A stretch of DNA of 64,000 nucleotides. Source: Streptomyces sp. NBC_00223 (GTDB lineage Bacteria; Actinomycetota; Actinomycetes; Streptomycetales; Streptomycetaceae). Positions within the stretch are counted from its first letter, which is position 1, and every line of letters starts with the position of its first letter. This document shows positions 48,751-57,368 of the stretch, in pieces. The DNA is taken from contig NZ_CP108109.1 of NCBI RefSeq assembly GCF_036199905.1, positions 6,013,501 to 6,077,500 on the forward strand, in the 5' to 3' direction. The position numbers were made by a program, and so were the translations under genes. The notes under the pieces are model-generated. The model worked only from the letters and a program-made list of their open reading frames with translations, made no database searches and was not told the origin of the DNA.

Positions 48751-51246
48751 TCAGAGAGTCAGCCGCACTTCCTGCGGGTCGTGATCACTCGTCTGATCCG
48801 CGAACTCCGCGTTGATGTGCACCACGTCGTAGTCGACGTGCTTCAGCGCCGGGCTCACCAGAATGTGGTCGAGCACCTGCGAATTGCCCTCGTACACGTA
48901 CGAGTAGCGCTCCGCCGCCGGCAGCGTGTTGACCAGGTCCGTGAGGACCTGGCCGTTGCCGGTCAGGGCGAGGACCGCCGGGGCGAACTGGTAGTCGTTG
49001 AGGTCGCCGAGCACGACCACATTGGCGTGCGGATCGGCCTTCTCCAGCTGCGCGACGAAGTCGTGCTCGATGATCGCCTGCCGCACCCGCTGCACCTCGG
49101 AGCTGCGCACCGGCGGCTGGAAGCGGCTGTCGATGCCCTGGTCGCCGCCCTTGCTGTCGAAGTGGTTGGCGATCACGAAGAGCTTCTTGCCGCGGAAGGT
49201 GAACTCGCCCACCAGCGGCTTGCGGCTGGTGTTCCACGCCGGGTCGTTCGGCGCGATCCGGCCGGGGGAGAAGGTCAGCGCGGTCTTGTCGCCCTTGCCG
49301 GTGACGCCGACCGCGGTGGTGGAGTCGCCGCCCGGGCGGTCCACGAAGGAGACCCGCTTGGCGTCGAAGAGGAAGACCGAGCGGATGTTGCCGCCGGGCT
49401 GCCCGCCGTCCTTGTCGTTCACCGGGTCGATCTGACGCCAGTCGTAGCGCGGGCCGCCGGCCGCCACGATGGCGTCGGTGAGCTTGGTGAGCGTCTGGTC
49501 CGCGGCGACCGTGCCGTTGTCGGTGGCGCCGTTGTTGTCCTGGATCTCCTCCAGGGCCACGATGTCGGGCGAACGCAGGTTGGTGACAAGGCCCTTGGCC
49601 AGCCGGTCGAACTTCGACTGGTCGTTGCCGGGCGCGAGGTTCTCCACGTTGTACGTGGCGACGGTCGCCTGGCTGGTGGACGCCTTGGCGGTCACCTCGG
49701 GCTTGAGGCCGCCGCTCTTGACCGTGCCGAGGGTACGGGCCTGGATGACGTACGTGCCCGCGAACTGGCTGTAGTCCAGCGGGCCCGCGGTCTTGCCGCG
49801 CAGCGTGTCGCCGACGTTCGCGGTCGGGAACGCCGAGGTGGCCGCCGGGATCAGCGACTGCACCATCAGACGGCCGGAGTTGGGGTTGTCGTAACCCGTG
49901 TAGAGGGTGCCGCCGCGCTTGGTGGCGTTCTGCTTCGGCTTCACCGTGACCCACAGCTCGGCGTACGTGTCGGTGGCGCCGACCACGCGGGTGTCCGCGA
50001 CCTGGACGTACATCCCTTCGAGGGACGCGTACAGGTCGAGCGCGTACTCCGAGGGCCGCAGGGGCAGGTTCTCGATGGTGCCGCCGCCCGCGCTCGGGGC
50101 GAAGGCCGCGGGCACCGCTCGGTCGTCGAGGACGACGGGCGCGGGCAGCGCGTTGCCGCTGGAGAGCTTGGTCACCGTGGGCTTGGTGATCTCGGTGACC
50201 GCCTGCACGCCGGTGTCGGCGCCGCCCGGGTAGTACTGGGAGACCGTGCCGGCGACCGACACGCTGTCCCCGACGGCGACCGTGGGGCTGGAGCTGGTGA
50301 AGACGAAGACGCCTTCGCTGGTGCGGGGGTTGTCGTCCGGGTGCGGGTCCTGGGCCCAGAAGCCCTTCGAGGAGCCGAAGTCCCGTACACCGGTGACGAT
50401 TCCGGTCGCGCCGGTGATCTGCTTGCCCGCCAGCGGGGAGACCCGGGTGTCGCCCTGGATGTCGTGGATCTTCGCCTCGGTCGCCGGCTCGGTGGTCGGC
50501 GGCGTGGTCGGGCCCGTCGGGGGAGTGGTGGTCGGCGAGTCGGTGGGCCCGGTCGTCGGGCCGCCGGTGCCACCGGAGTTGACCGGCGAGGGGTCGCCCG
50601 AAGTGAAGTCGGCGGCGTTGTCGTCGGTGTCCTTGAGGGCCGAATCGCGCGACACGGAGGCGGTGTTGCTCGCGCCCGCGGCGGCGCCGCCGCCCTCGTG
50701 GACGGTGGCGGTGCCGTAGCCGACCAGGTCCTTGATCCGGGAGTCGGCGGCGCAGTCCGCGGCCGTCACGCAGGTCAGCGGGTCCGTGCCCGAGACCAGG
50801 GCGACCGTGCCGGTGGTGCCCGACAGCGCGAGCGTGCCGCTGGCGTCGGGGGTCGGCAGCGATGTCGTACCGCCCGTGCCGGCGGACTCGCCGACGAGGT
50901 AACGGCCGCCGCCGGCCAGCGAACCGGTCAGCGGGGTGACCTGCCACTTGGAGCTGGCGGTCGGGCTGCCGGGGAGGTACTGCACGCTGTAGTTGCCGAG
51001 ACTCAGCGACGCGGCACCGGCGTTGGCGAGCTCGATGAAGTCATTGGTGTACGTGGCGCCGGAGTTGCCGCCGCCTCCGTACACCTCGGCGATCAGGGCG
51101 TCGGCGGACGGCGTGGCGAAAGCGGAGTGAACGCCCACGCCCGCGAGGACGACGGCGCCGGCTATGCCGATCGGCAGGATACGTCTGCGGAGACGGGACG
51201 GGCCTGGTCTCGCGGAGCGAGGCGTGGCGTCTGAGGGGTGCGACAC
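48751..51246 (-). CDS. Secreted nuclease/phosphatase with lamin-tail domain (ExeM-like)
   Basis: An 831-residue secreted protein. It has a signal peptide ending near AFA (residue ~44), a lamin-tail domain (~47-215: LIAEVYGGGGNSGATYTNDFIEL), a Pro/Thr linker, an OB-fold-like region (~260-500) and a C-terminal endonuclease/exonuclease/phosphatase domain (~530-831). The latter has TYNVENL, IVALEEIQDN, VIANHFDSKGG, VVLGDLNDYQ and TSDHDP as metal and phosphate-binding motifs. It probably degrades extracellular DNA for nutrients. GTG start with AAGGAG upstream. Confidence 0.92.
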   Translation of the reverse strand: MSHPSDATPRSARPGPSRLRRRILPIGIAGAVVLAGVGVHSAFATPSADALIAEVYGGGGNSGATYTNDFIELANAGAASLSLGNYSVQYLPGSPTASSKWQVTPLTGSLAGGGRYLVGESAGTGGTTSLPTPDASGTLALSGTTGTVALVSGTDPLTCVTAADCAADSRIKDLVGYGTATVHEGGGAAAGASNTASVSRDSALKDTDDNAADFTSGDPSPVNSGGTGGPTTGPTDSPTTTPPTGPTTPPTTEPATEAKIHDIQGDTRVSPLAGKQITGATGIVTGVRDFGSSKGFWAQDPHPDDNPRTSEGVFVFTSSSPTVAVGDSVSVAGTVSQYYPGGADTGVQAVTEITKPTVTKLSSGNALPAPVVLDDRAVPAAFAPSAGGGTIENLPLRPSEYALDLYASLEGMYVQVADTRVVGATDTYAELWVTVKPKQNATKRGGTLYTGYDNPNSGRLMVQSLIPAATSAFPTANVGDTLRGKTAGPLDYSQFAGTYVIQARTLGTVKSGGLKPEVTAKASTSQATVATYNVENLAPGNDQSKFDRLAKGLVTNLRSPDIVALEEIQDNNGATDNGTVAADQTLTKLTDAIVAAGGPRYDWRQIDPVNDKDGGQPGGNIRSVFLFDAKRVSFVDRPGGDSTTAVGVTGKGDKTALTFSPGRIAPNDPAWNTSRKPLVGEFTFRGKKLFVIANHFDSKGGDQGIDSRFQPPVRSSEVQRVRQAIIEHDFVAQLEKADPHANVVVLGDLNDYQFAPAVLALTGNGQVLTDLVNTLPAAERYSYVYEGNSQVLDHILVSPALKHVDYDVVHINAEFADQTSDHDPQEVRLTL

Positions 51247-51599
51247 CGGAGGGTATCTCCTTCTTGGGGAGCGGCCATTGCTGACAGCGCGTCACACCCC
51301 GCGAGGGGAGCCACGCGCGACCGGGGCTCAAGATACGCGCGTAGATACGGTCGTAGAAGCGGTTCGCGGGTTAAATCTGCGTGTGGGTCAGTGGTACGGG
51401 ATCGCACGCCGGGGCGTATGGGGCGCACTTTGCGGCTCTTTGTCCGGGACGGCTCGGGGCGGTTTGCGACGGCTCGCGGTGGTCCGGGGCGGTGTTCGGC
51501 CGGCCCTCAAGGAAGTTGTGCGAGGCGGTTGATCGCGGGGGTGGGGCGGACGGTCACTGCCCGACGCGACCGGGCGGGCCGCTCGCGCGGCGCTCGCGG
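51247..51599. other. Gene-free upstream region of the nuclease gene
   Basis: The first part of the 614-bp gap between the nuclease and copZ. It must hold the nuclease promoter; a relatively AT-rich patch (GGTTAAATCTGCG at ~51370) is the most promoter-like piece. No coding or RNA feature is seen. Confidence 0.4.
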
Positions 51600-51830
51600 T
51601 GGGCGTGCGCGCGATGACCGGTGCCGATCGCCACGCCCTGGAGGCGCGGGGCCGAACGATTTCGCGTCCTGTCCGCCTGCGGCCGTCCGGGACTTCCCGG
51701 GGGCGGCGTGTGCCGGCCGAAGGGGCCGCACCCGGTACGGCGGGTGCGGTGCCGGTCCTGTCGAGCACGATCGTGTCCACCTCGCGGGTGGACTCCGGGA
51801 CTTCGGCGCCCGCCGGGCGTCCGGCCGGTG
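51600..51830 (-). pseudogene. Remnant of a copper P-type ATPase (CopA-like)
   Basis: Downstream of copZ on its strand one frame reads GAEVPESTREVDTIVLDRTGT, matching the phosphorylation-site region of copper ATPases with the invariant DKTGT changed to DRTGT. About 130 bp further, in another frame, LQGVAIGTG resembles the VAIGTGTDVA segment of the same family. In an intact enzyme these lie hundreds of residues apart, so this looks like a heavily deleted remnant. Only short stretches match, so chance is not excluded. Confidence 0.5.
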
Positions 51831-51860
51831 GTCGGCCGGACGCCGGAGCCGACGGCGGTG

Positions 51861-52130
51861 TCAGTGGCAGGTGCCGCAGCAACTGGTCGCCGGGGGCTCG
51901 GGAGCGGAGGCGACCTCGTAGCCGGCCCCCTGGACCGCGGCGGTGACCGCCGCGTCGTCGACGACGGCGCTGGACGTGACGGACACCCGGCCGGTGGCCA
52001 GGTCGACGTCGACGTGATCGACGCCGGGAACTTTCTCGACCTCTGCCGTGACGGACATGACGCAGTGTCCGCACGTCATGCCGGTGACCGTGTAGACGGC
52101 CGTGGATTGGGGCGACGTGGTTGCGGCCAT
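51861..52130 (-). CDS. copZ: Copper chaperone CopZ-like protein
   Basis: An 89-residue heavy-metal-associated domain protein binding Cu(I) through GMTCGHC (~19-25), with a second Cys-rich metal site at the very C-terminus (CCGTCH). The ATG is preceded by GGAGAGG. A CsoR-type box lies 62 bp upstream, so copper induction is expected. The usual partner ATPase gene is missing or only a remnant. Confidence 0.93.
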   Translation of the reverse strand: MAATTSPQSTAVYTVTGMTCGHCVMSVTAEVEKVPGVDHVDVDLATGRVSVTSSAVVDDAAVTAAVQGAGYEVASAPEPPATSCCGTCH

Positions 52131-52191
52131 GGTGAACCTCTCCTCGCTCTCGGTGGGCCGTCGCCTCGTGCGGCGCCGGCCATGGACCAAG

Positions 52192-52208
52192 ATACCCCCA
52201 GGGGGTAT
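52192..52208. promoter_or_regulatory. CsoR-type copper operator for copZ
   Basis: The 17-bp palindrome ATACCCCCAGGGGGTAT matches the TACCC-N-GGGTA architecture of CsoR/RcnR-family sites. Confidence 0.85.
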
Positions 52209-52284
52209 CAGATCAAGCGTGATCCGGGTCTCCCTTCCCGCGCGGCGCCGACGGCGGCCCTTCTGTCCCACCGGACTGGCGGAA

Positions 52285-52301
52285 ATACCCCCGGGGGGTA
52301 T
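52285..52301. promoter_or_regulatory. CsoR-type copper operator for the MFS gene
   Basis: ATACCCCCGGGGGGTAT, 45 bp upstream of the MFS start and oriented with its promoter. It is nearly identical to the copZ box 93 bp away. Confidence 0.85.
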
Positions 52302-52346
52302 ATTGCTCCCGTCAACACATACCCCCCTCCGGTACAGGAACCTCTG

Positions 52347-53795
52347 ATGTCAATATCGACCGCACCCGCGTATCCACGCCGCTGGACCGCCCTCGCGCTG
52401 ATCGCCCTGGCGCAGTTCATGGTGATCATGGACACGTCGATCATCGGCGTGGCCCTGCCCAAGATGCAGACCGACCTGGGCTTCTCACAGGAGAACCTGT
52501 CCTGGGTCTTCAACGCCTACGTCGTCGCCTTCGGCGGCCTGCTGCTCCTCGGCGGACGCCTCTCGGACCTGTTCGGCGCCAAACGCCTGTTCACCGCCGG
52601 CTGGATCGTCATGGCCGCCGGCTCCCTGACCGCCGGCCTGGCCGGGCAGGTCTGGGTCGAACTGACCGGCCGCGCCGTGCAGGGCGTCGGCGCCGCACTG
52701 ATCGCGCCGTCCGCGCTCACGCTGCTGATGATGCTCTTCGGCACCGATCCCAAAGAGCTGACCAAGGCCTTCGCCCTGTACGGCGCGGCCGCCCCGGCCG
52801 GCGGCACCGCAGGCGTCTTCCTCGGCGGCGTCATCACCCAGTACGCCTCCTGGCCCTGGGTGTTCTACATCAACGTCCCCATCGCCCTGCTCGTCCTGGC
52901 CCTCACTCCGGCCGTCATGCCCTCCGCCCCGGCCCGCCGCGGCTCCATCGACCTGGCCGGCGCGCTCACCGTCACCGCGGGGCTCGCCACCACCGTCTAC
53001 GCCATCGTCCGCGCACCCGAAACCGGCTGGGGCTCACTCCGGACCTGGCTGGTTCTGCTCGCCGGCCTGGCACTGGTCGCCGCGTTCGTCGCCATCCAGT
53101 CCAAGCGCCAGGAACCCCTGATGCGCCCGGCCATCTGGCGCACGCCCCACCTGGCGGGTGCCAACATCGCCCAACTGCTGATGGCCGCGGCCTGGATCCC
53201 CATGTGGTTCTTCCTCAACCTCTACCTCCAGCAGGTCCTCGGCCTGGGCGCCTTCGCCTCCGGATCCGCGCTGCTCCCCATGACGGTCGCCATCATGATC
53301 ATGATGATCGTCCTCGCACCCCGGCTGATCACCCGCTTCGGACCCAAGCCCCTGATCGTCACCGGGCTCCTCGCACTGGCCGCCGGCATGCTCTGGCTGT
53401 CCTTCGCCCGACCTGACGGCAGCTTCGTGGTCGACGTCCTGCCCGCTTCCCTCCTCGCGGCGGCCGGTATGTCCCTGGCCTTCATCCCCTCCCTCGGCAC
53501 CGCACTCTCCAGCGCGCGCCCCGAAGAAGGCGGCCTCGCCTCCGGCATCGTCAACACCAGCTACCAGGTCGGCTCCGCGCTCGGCCTCGCCGCCATGACC
53601 GCCATCGCCGCCGCCCACGGCGCCAATCAACTGGGGAACCCGACAGCCCTCACCAACGGATTCTCCGCCGCCTTCCTCGGCGCCGCCGTACTGGCCGCCG
53701 TCGGCGCGGGCGCCTCCCTCCTGACCCTGCGCACCCCGCCCACAAGCGACCAGGCCGAGAACGACGAGAGGCCCGAATACAAGGCAGCCGTCTGA
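52347..53795 (+). CDS. DHA2-type MFS transporter under a CsoR-type box
   Basis: A 482-residue drug:H+ antiporter-type permease with about 14 predicted helices. The N-terminal LAQFMVIMDTSIIGVALPKMQ (helix 1, motif D1), GGRLSDLFGAKR (motif A) and GRAVQGVGAALIAPSALTLL (motif B) are typical of the DHA2 family. The ATG follows AGGAA. Its 45-bp proximity to a perfect CsoR-type palindrome implies copper or thiol-stress induction. Whether it exports copper complexes or a drug is unknown. Confidence 0.9.
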   Translation: MSISTAPAYPRRWTALALIALAQFMVIMDTSIIGVALPKMQTDLGFSQENLSWVFNAYVVAFGGLLLLGGRLSDLFGAKRLFTAGWIVMAAGSLTAGLAGQVWVELTGRAVQGVGAALIAPSALTLLMMLFGTDPKELTKAFALYGAAAPAGGTAGVFLGGVITQYASWPWVFYINVPIALLVLALTPAVMPSAPARRGSIDLAGALTVTAGLATTVYAIVRAPETGWGSLRTWLVLLAGLALVAAFVAIQSKRQEPLMRPAIWRTPHLAGANIAQLLMAAAWIPMWFFLNLYLQQVLGLGAFASGSALLPMTVAIMIMMIVLAPRLITRFGPKPLIVTGLLALAAGMLWLSFARPDGSFVVDVLPASLLAAAGMSLAFIPSLGTALSSARPEEGGLASGIVNTSYQVGSALGLAAMTAIAAAHGANQLGNPTALTNGFSAAFLGAAVLAAVGAGASLLTLRTPPTSDQAENDERPEYKAAV

Positions 53796-53930
53796 GCCCC
53801 GCGCCTTTACCGTAAACGACGCACCCCCGCCGTCACGGCCGCCGGACGCGGACAGCAGTCCACGTCCAGCGGCCGGCCCGGGGCAACCCCAGCGAAGGCA
53901 CGCGCCCTGACTCTGCGTACGTTCGGCCAC

Positions 53931-54245
53931 ATGACTGACGACTGCTTCGCGCATCCATGACTCGCCGCGATCTACGCTCCGCTCGACCCCGACCGCGGCG
54001 ACCTCGCTGCGTACCTGCGGATGGCAGAAGAGTGCGAGGCGCAACGAGCACTGGACATCGGTTGCGGCACAGGGGTGTTCGCACTTCTCCTGGCCGACCG
54101 CTGATCCGCGGACCTGGCAGACGACGCTACGGGGAGCGCACGGAGCGCCGCGGCCCGGCGGGTATCCGGTCTTCGAGACGCGCGATCCGGACGGACATGT
54201 GCTGGCATCGGATTCGACGCTGCGCTTCCGCGAGAGGGACGTTCG
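53931..54245 (+). pseudogene. Broken class I SAM-dependent methyltransferase gene
   Basis: Translation from the ATG at 53931 gives MTDDCFAHP, stop, LAAIYAPLDPDRGDLAAYLR and, further on, ALDIGCGTGVFALLLADR followed by a second stop. This is a methyltransferase N-terminus with the SAM-binding motif. After a gap, another frame gives VFETRDPDGHVLASDSTLRF, like the C-terminal half. Two in-frame stops plus a deletion/frameshift show it is inactive. Confidence 0.75.
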
Positions 54246-54313
54246 ACGCCGGTACTTGACTCGGGTTCGCCCGAAACCCGGGCAGGGCCGCTGCCCGATT
54301 ACCGTTGCTCCAC

Positions 54314-55234
54314 ATGACAGCCACCGCGATGGACATCACAGAGGAACTGGTCCGGGATCTGCTGCGCGAGCAGCACCCCGACCTGGCGGACCTTCCCGTG
54401 AGGCTCGGCGCGCGCGGCTGGGACAACCAACTGTGGCGGCTCGGCGACGACCTCGCCGTCCGGTTGCCCTGGGCGACACAGTCCGCGGACGCGCTCCTGC
54501 GCAAGGAACACGCCTGGCTGCCCGTCCTCGCCCCGCACCTTCCTCTGCCGATCCCCGTCCCGCAGCGCCTCGGTGAGCCCTCCGAACGGTTTCCACGGCC
54601 GTGGCTCGTCACCACCTGGGTACCCGGCGAGCCCGCCGACCGCGTCCCCGCGACGCGCGCCGCGGACGCGGCCGTCACCCTGGCCGCCTTCCTCACCGCT
54701 CTCCACCGGCCCGCCCCCGACGGGGCGCCCGCGGGCCGAGACCGCGGGGGCCCGCTGGCCGACACCGCCGAAGGCTTCGACCAAGGGCTCGCCTCGGCCG
54801 CCGGACTGGGGCTGATCCGCGACCCGGACGCCGTCCGCGCGGTCTGGGAAGACGCCGCCGCCGCGCCCGGCTGGACAGGTCCGGCGCTGTGGCTCCACGG
54901 CGACCTGCACCCGGCCAACATCCTGACCACGAACGGCACCTTCTCCGGCGTGATCGACTTCGGCGACCTGTTCGCCGGCGACCCGGCGTACGACCTCGCC
55001 GCCGCCTGGATCCTGCTGCCGGACGGCGCCGCCGACCGCTTCCACGCGACCTACCGGCCGAGCCCGGACGCCGCGACCCTGCGACGCGCCCGCGGCTGGG
55101 CGGTGCTGCGCGCGCTCACCGGCATCCACATCGGAGACGCCGGCGTCCACGGCCGCCCGGGAGGCAAGCCCACGTGGGGCCCACCCGCCCACGCCGCCCT
55201 GCGACGCCTCACCGCATCGGTCCACCACCGGTAA
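54314..55234 (+). CDS. Aminoglycoside phosphotransferase (APH) family protein
   Basis: A 306-residue kinase-fold protein. The N-lobe has LGARGWDNQLWRLGDDLAVRLP; the catalytic loop is LHGDLHPANIL with the Asp base, and VIDFGDLFAGDPAYDLA is the metal-binding DFG-like segment. Members phosphorylate small molecules such as antibiotics or macrolides; this subgroup is common and mostly uncharacterised. ATG at 54314 or 54329; no strong ribosome site. It follows the dead methyltransferase. Confidence 0.88.
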   Translation: MTATAMDITEELVRDLLREQHPDLADLPVRLGARGWDNQLWRLGDDLAVRLPWATQSADALLRKEHAWLPVLAPHLPLPIPVPQRLGEPSERFPRPWLVTTWVPGEPADRVPATRAADAAVTLAAFLTALHRPAPDGAPAGRDRGGPLADTAEGFDQGLASAAGLGLIRDPDAVRAVWEDAAAAPGWTGPALWLHGDLHPANILTTNGTFSGVIDFGDLFAGDPAYDLAAAWILLPDGAADRFHATYRPSPDAATLRRARGWAVLRALTGIHIGDAGVHGRPGGKPTWGPPAHAALRRLTASVHHR

Positions 55235-55299
55235 GCCCCCTGGCGGGAGGTTGAAGGACAGGCTTGCGCGGACGGAGTCGGTGCCCTCGCCGTCGTCCG

Positions 55300-55985
55300 G
55301 CCTGACCGGGCGGGCGTGTCCGTTCGCGCGGACGGGACCGCCGGTTGGCCGGGGGTTCGGCCTGACCCGCCGGGTGGTGGGAGCGGTGGGCTGTTTACGC
55401 CGAGAGGGTTGTCGGTTCGGCCGGAGCGCGGGCGTGGCCCGCCGGGGTGCGTTCGTTCGCGCGGACGGGCTGTCGCGTTGTGCGGAGCCCCCGGGGTGTG
55501 TTGGTGGGCGTGACGGACCGTCGGTTCGGCCGGTGTGCGGGCGTGGGCCGCCGGGGTACGTCCGTTCGCGCGGGCGGGCCGCCGGTTCGCGCGGAGCCCG
55601 GCGTGGCCCGCCCGGGGTGTGTTGGTGGGCGCGGACGGGCCGTCGGTTCGGCCGGTGTGCGGGCGTGGCTTGCCGGGGTGCGTCTGTTCGCGTGGGCGGG
55701 CTGTCGGTTCGCGCGGAGCCCGGCGTGGCCCGCCCGGGGTGTGTTGGTGGGCGCGGACGGGCCGTCGGTTCGGCCGGTGTGCGGGCGTGGCTTGCCGGGA
55801 GGCGTTCGTTCGCGTGGACGGGCTGTCGGTTTATGCGGAGCCCGGCGTGGTCCGCCCGGGGTGTGTTGGTGGGCGCGGACGGGCCGTCGGTTCGCGCGGA
55901 GCCCGGCGTGGCTTGCCGAGGTGCGTTCGTTCGCGCGGACGAGCCGTCTGCTCGTCCGGAGCCCCGGCCTGACCTGCCGGGCGGG
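55300..55985. repeat. ~122-bp tandem repeat array
   Basis: A 754-bp gene-free gap filled with degenerate tandem copies. The motif GTGTTGGTGGGCG starts at 55498, 55619, 55741 and 55863, periods 121, 122 and 122 bp. Related, more diverged pieces extend to about 55300. Copies contain GGACGGGCCGTCGG, reminiscent of the palindromic core of the ackA-linked repeats. The period is not a multiple of three, so I regard the array as non-coding despite long open frames. Confidence 0.85.
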
Positions 55986-55988
55986 CGT

Positions 55989-56255
55989 TTACGCCGGGAT
56001 CGCCTCCGGCTCGTCCGCCGCGCAGGCCACCGCCAGGAGATCCGTCGACAGGCCGAGCGCCCCGGCCAGCGCCACGATCGTGAAGAACGCGGGCGTCGGC
56101 GCCCTCCCCGTCTCGATCTTGCGCAGGGTCTCCGCCGAGACTCCGGCCGCCGCGGCCACAACGGCCATGCTGCGTTCGCCGCGTGCTTCGCGCAGCAGCG
56201 CGCCGAGCCGTTCGCCGCGGGCCCGCTCCTGAGGAGTCAGAGGATTTCTCACCAT
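55989..56255 (-). CDS. XRE-family regulator paired with methionine aminopeptidase
   Basis: An 88-residue protein that is almost entirely a helix-turn-helix domain (RLGALLREARGERSMAVVAAAAGVSAETLRKIETGR), followed by a short acidic tail. It starts 58 bp from the divergent map gene. Two ATACCGG-type sites in the gap are likely its operators, giving autoregulation and control of map. Confidence 0.9.
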   Translation of the reverse strand: MVRNPLTPQERARGERLGALLREARGERSMAVVAAAAGVSAETLRKIETGRAPTPAFFTIVALAGALGLSTDLLAVACAADEPEAIPA

Positions 56256-56268
56256 GTCCGTGATACTA

Positions 56269-56292
56269 ATACCGGGATACAAATACCGGTAT
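56269..56292. promoter_or_regulatory. Operator pair between the XRE gene and map
   Basis: ATACCGGGAT (56269-56278) and the perfect palindrome ATACCGGTAT (56283-56292) are 14 bp apart within the divergent promoter region. Confidence 0.7.
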
Positions 56293-56313
56293 AAGAATGG
56301 GGAGCACGACGGC

Positions 56314-57081
56314 ATGGTGGAGATCAAGAGCGACGCCTCACTGGACCTGATGCGCGAGGCCGGCCGCGTCGTGGCCCACGCGCTGGCCGCCGCACGGCAG
56401 ACCGCCGCGGTCGGCACACGGCTGCTGGAACTGGACGAAGCGGCCCGTACGGTGCTGCGCGAGGCGGGCGCCAGCTCCCCGTTCCTGGGGTACCGCCCCT
56501 CCTTCGCGCCCACCCCCTTCCCGGCCGTGATCTGCACGTCCGTCAACGACGCCGTCGTACACGGCATCCCCGACGGGTACCGGCTGCGCGACGGCGACCT
56601 GGTCAGCGTCGACTGCGGCGCCGAACTCGACGGCTGGACCGGCGACGCCGCGATCAGCTTCACCGTCGGCACACCGCGCCCGGAGGACGTACGGCTCATC
56701 GCGGCCACGCAGGAGGCGCTGGACGCCGGGATCGCCGCCGCCACGGTCGGCAACCGGATCGGCCACATCTCGCACGCCGTCACCTCCGTCGCCCGCGCGG
56801 CGGCCTGCGGCATGCCCACGGACTTCGGCGGCCACGGCATCGGCCGCCGTATGCACGAGGATCCCCACGTCGCCAACTGGGGCCGCCCCGGGCGCGGTTA
56901 CCCGCTCCGGCACGGCCTCACCCTGGCCGTCGAGCCGATGATGATGGCCGGCGGGCGCAACGAGTACCGTACGGACCCCGACGGCTGGACCCTCCGTACC
57001 ACCGACGGCAGCCGCGCCGCCCACATCGAACACACCATCGCGATCACGGCCGCGGGCCCCCGCATCCTCACCGCCCCCTGA
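56314..57081 (+). CDS. map: Type I methionine aminopeptidase
   Basis: Removes the initiator methionine from new proteins. The 255-residue protein starts MVEIKSDASLDLMREAG. Metal ligands are the two Asp in SVDCGAELDGWTGDAA, His in GGHGIGR, Glu in AVEPMMM and Glu in AHIEHTIAI; the substrate His is in AVVHGIPDG. GGGGAG lies nine bases before the ATG. Its pairing with a dedicated repressor and operator is unlike the housekeeping map gene near ribosomal protein genes, so this is probably an accessory, conditionally expressed copy. Confidence 0.93.
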   Translation: MVEIKSDASLDLMREAGRVVAHALAAARQTAAVGTRLLELDEAARTVLREAGASSPFLGYRPSFAPTPFPAVICTSVNDAVVHGIPDGYRLRDGDLVSVDCGAELDGWTGDAAISFTVGTPRPEDVRLIAATQEALDAGIAAATVGNRIGHISHAVTSVARAAACGMPTDFGGHGIGRRMHEDPHVANWGRPGRGYPLRHGLTLAVEPMMMAGGRNEYRTDPDGWTLRTTDGSRAAHIEHTIAITAAGPRILTAP

Positions 57082-57278
57082 CGTCCGGGCTGCCGCCCGG
57101 GCGCGGGCGGGCGTACGGGTGCGGCGGTGAGCCGCATGGCCGCAGCGGGCCTTCGCGCCGGGCGCACGTTGCGACGCCACGGGGCGAGGCGCGTACGGCC
57201 CGCTCGTCCCACATGTCGAGTTCGGCGGAAGTGGTGAAAACGGACATCCCTGGCCAGTAAAGTTCCAGGTCATCCGGT

Positions 57279-57368
57279 CTGCTCCTCGCACCCGCGGGGA
57301 TGGTCCCTCGACACCACGGTGGGTTCCCAGCACGAGTCAGTGCTCCCCGCGCTCGCGGGGATGGTCCC
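57279..57368 (+). CRISPR. Two-repeat CRISPR remnant, type I-E-like
   Basis: Two 29-bp repeats (57279-57307 and 57340-57368) flank one 32-bp spacer (57308-57339). They differ at four positions. Both end CGCGGGGATGGTCCC with the CCCCGCG...CGCGGGG stem typical of actinobacterial I-E repeats. No cas gene is in the window. The rest of the 557-bp gap after map shows nothing recognisable. Confidence 0.75.

Noticed and set aside
51340..51400. PHO-box-like direct repeats upstream of the secreted nuclease
   Set aside because: GGTTCGCGGGTTAAATC is only a loose match to GTTCACC repeats, and phosphate control cannot be claimed from it.
54299..56161. Minus-strand long frame through the 122-bp repeats
   Set aside because: The repeat period is not a multiple of three, composition is Arg/Pro/Thr low complexity, and the frame runs antisense to the phosphotransferase gene.
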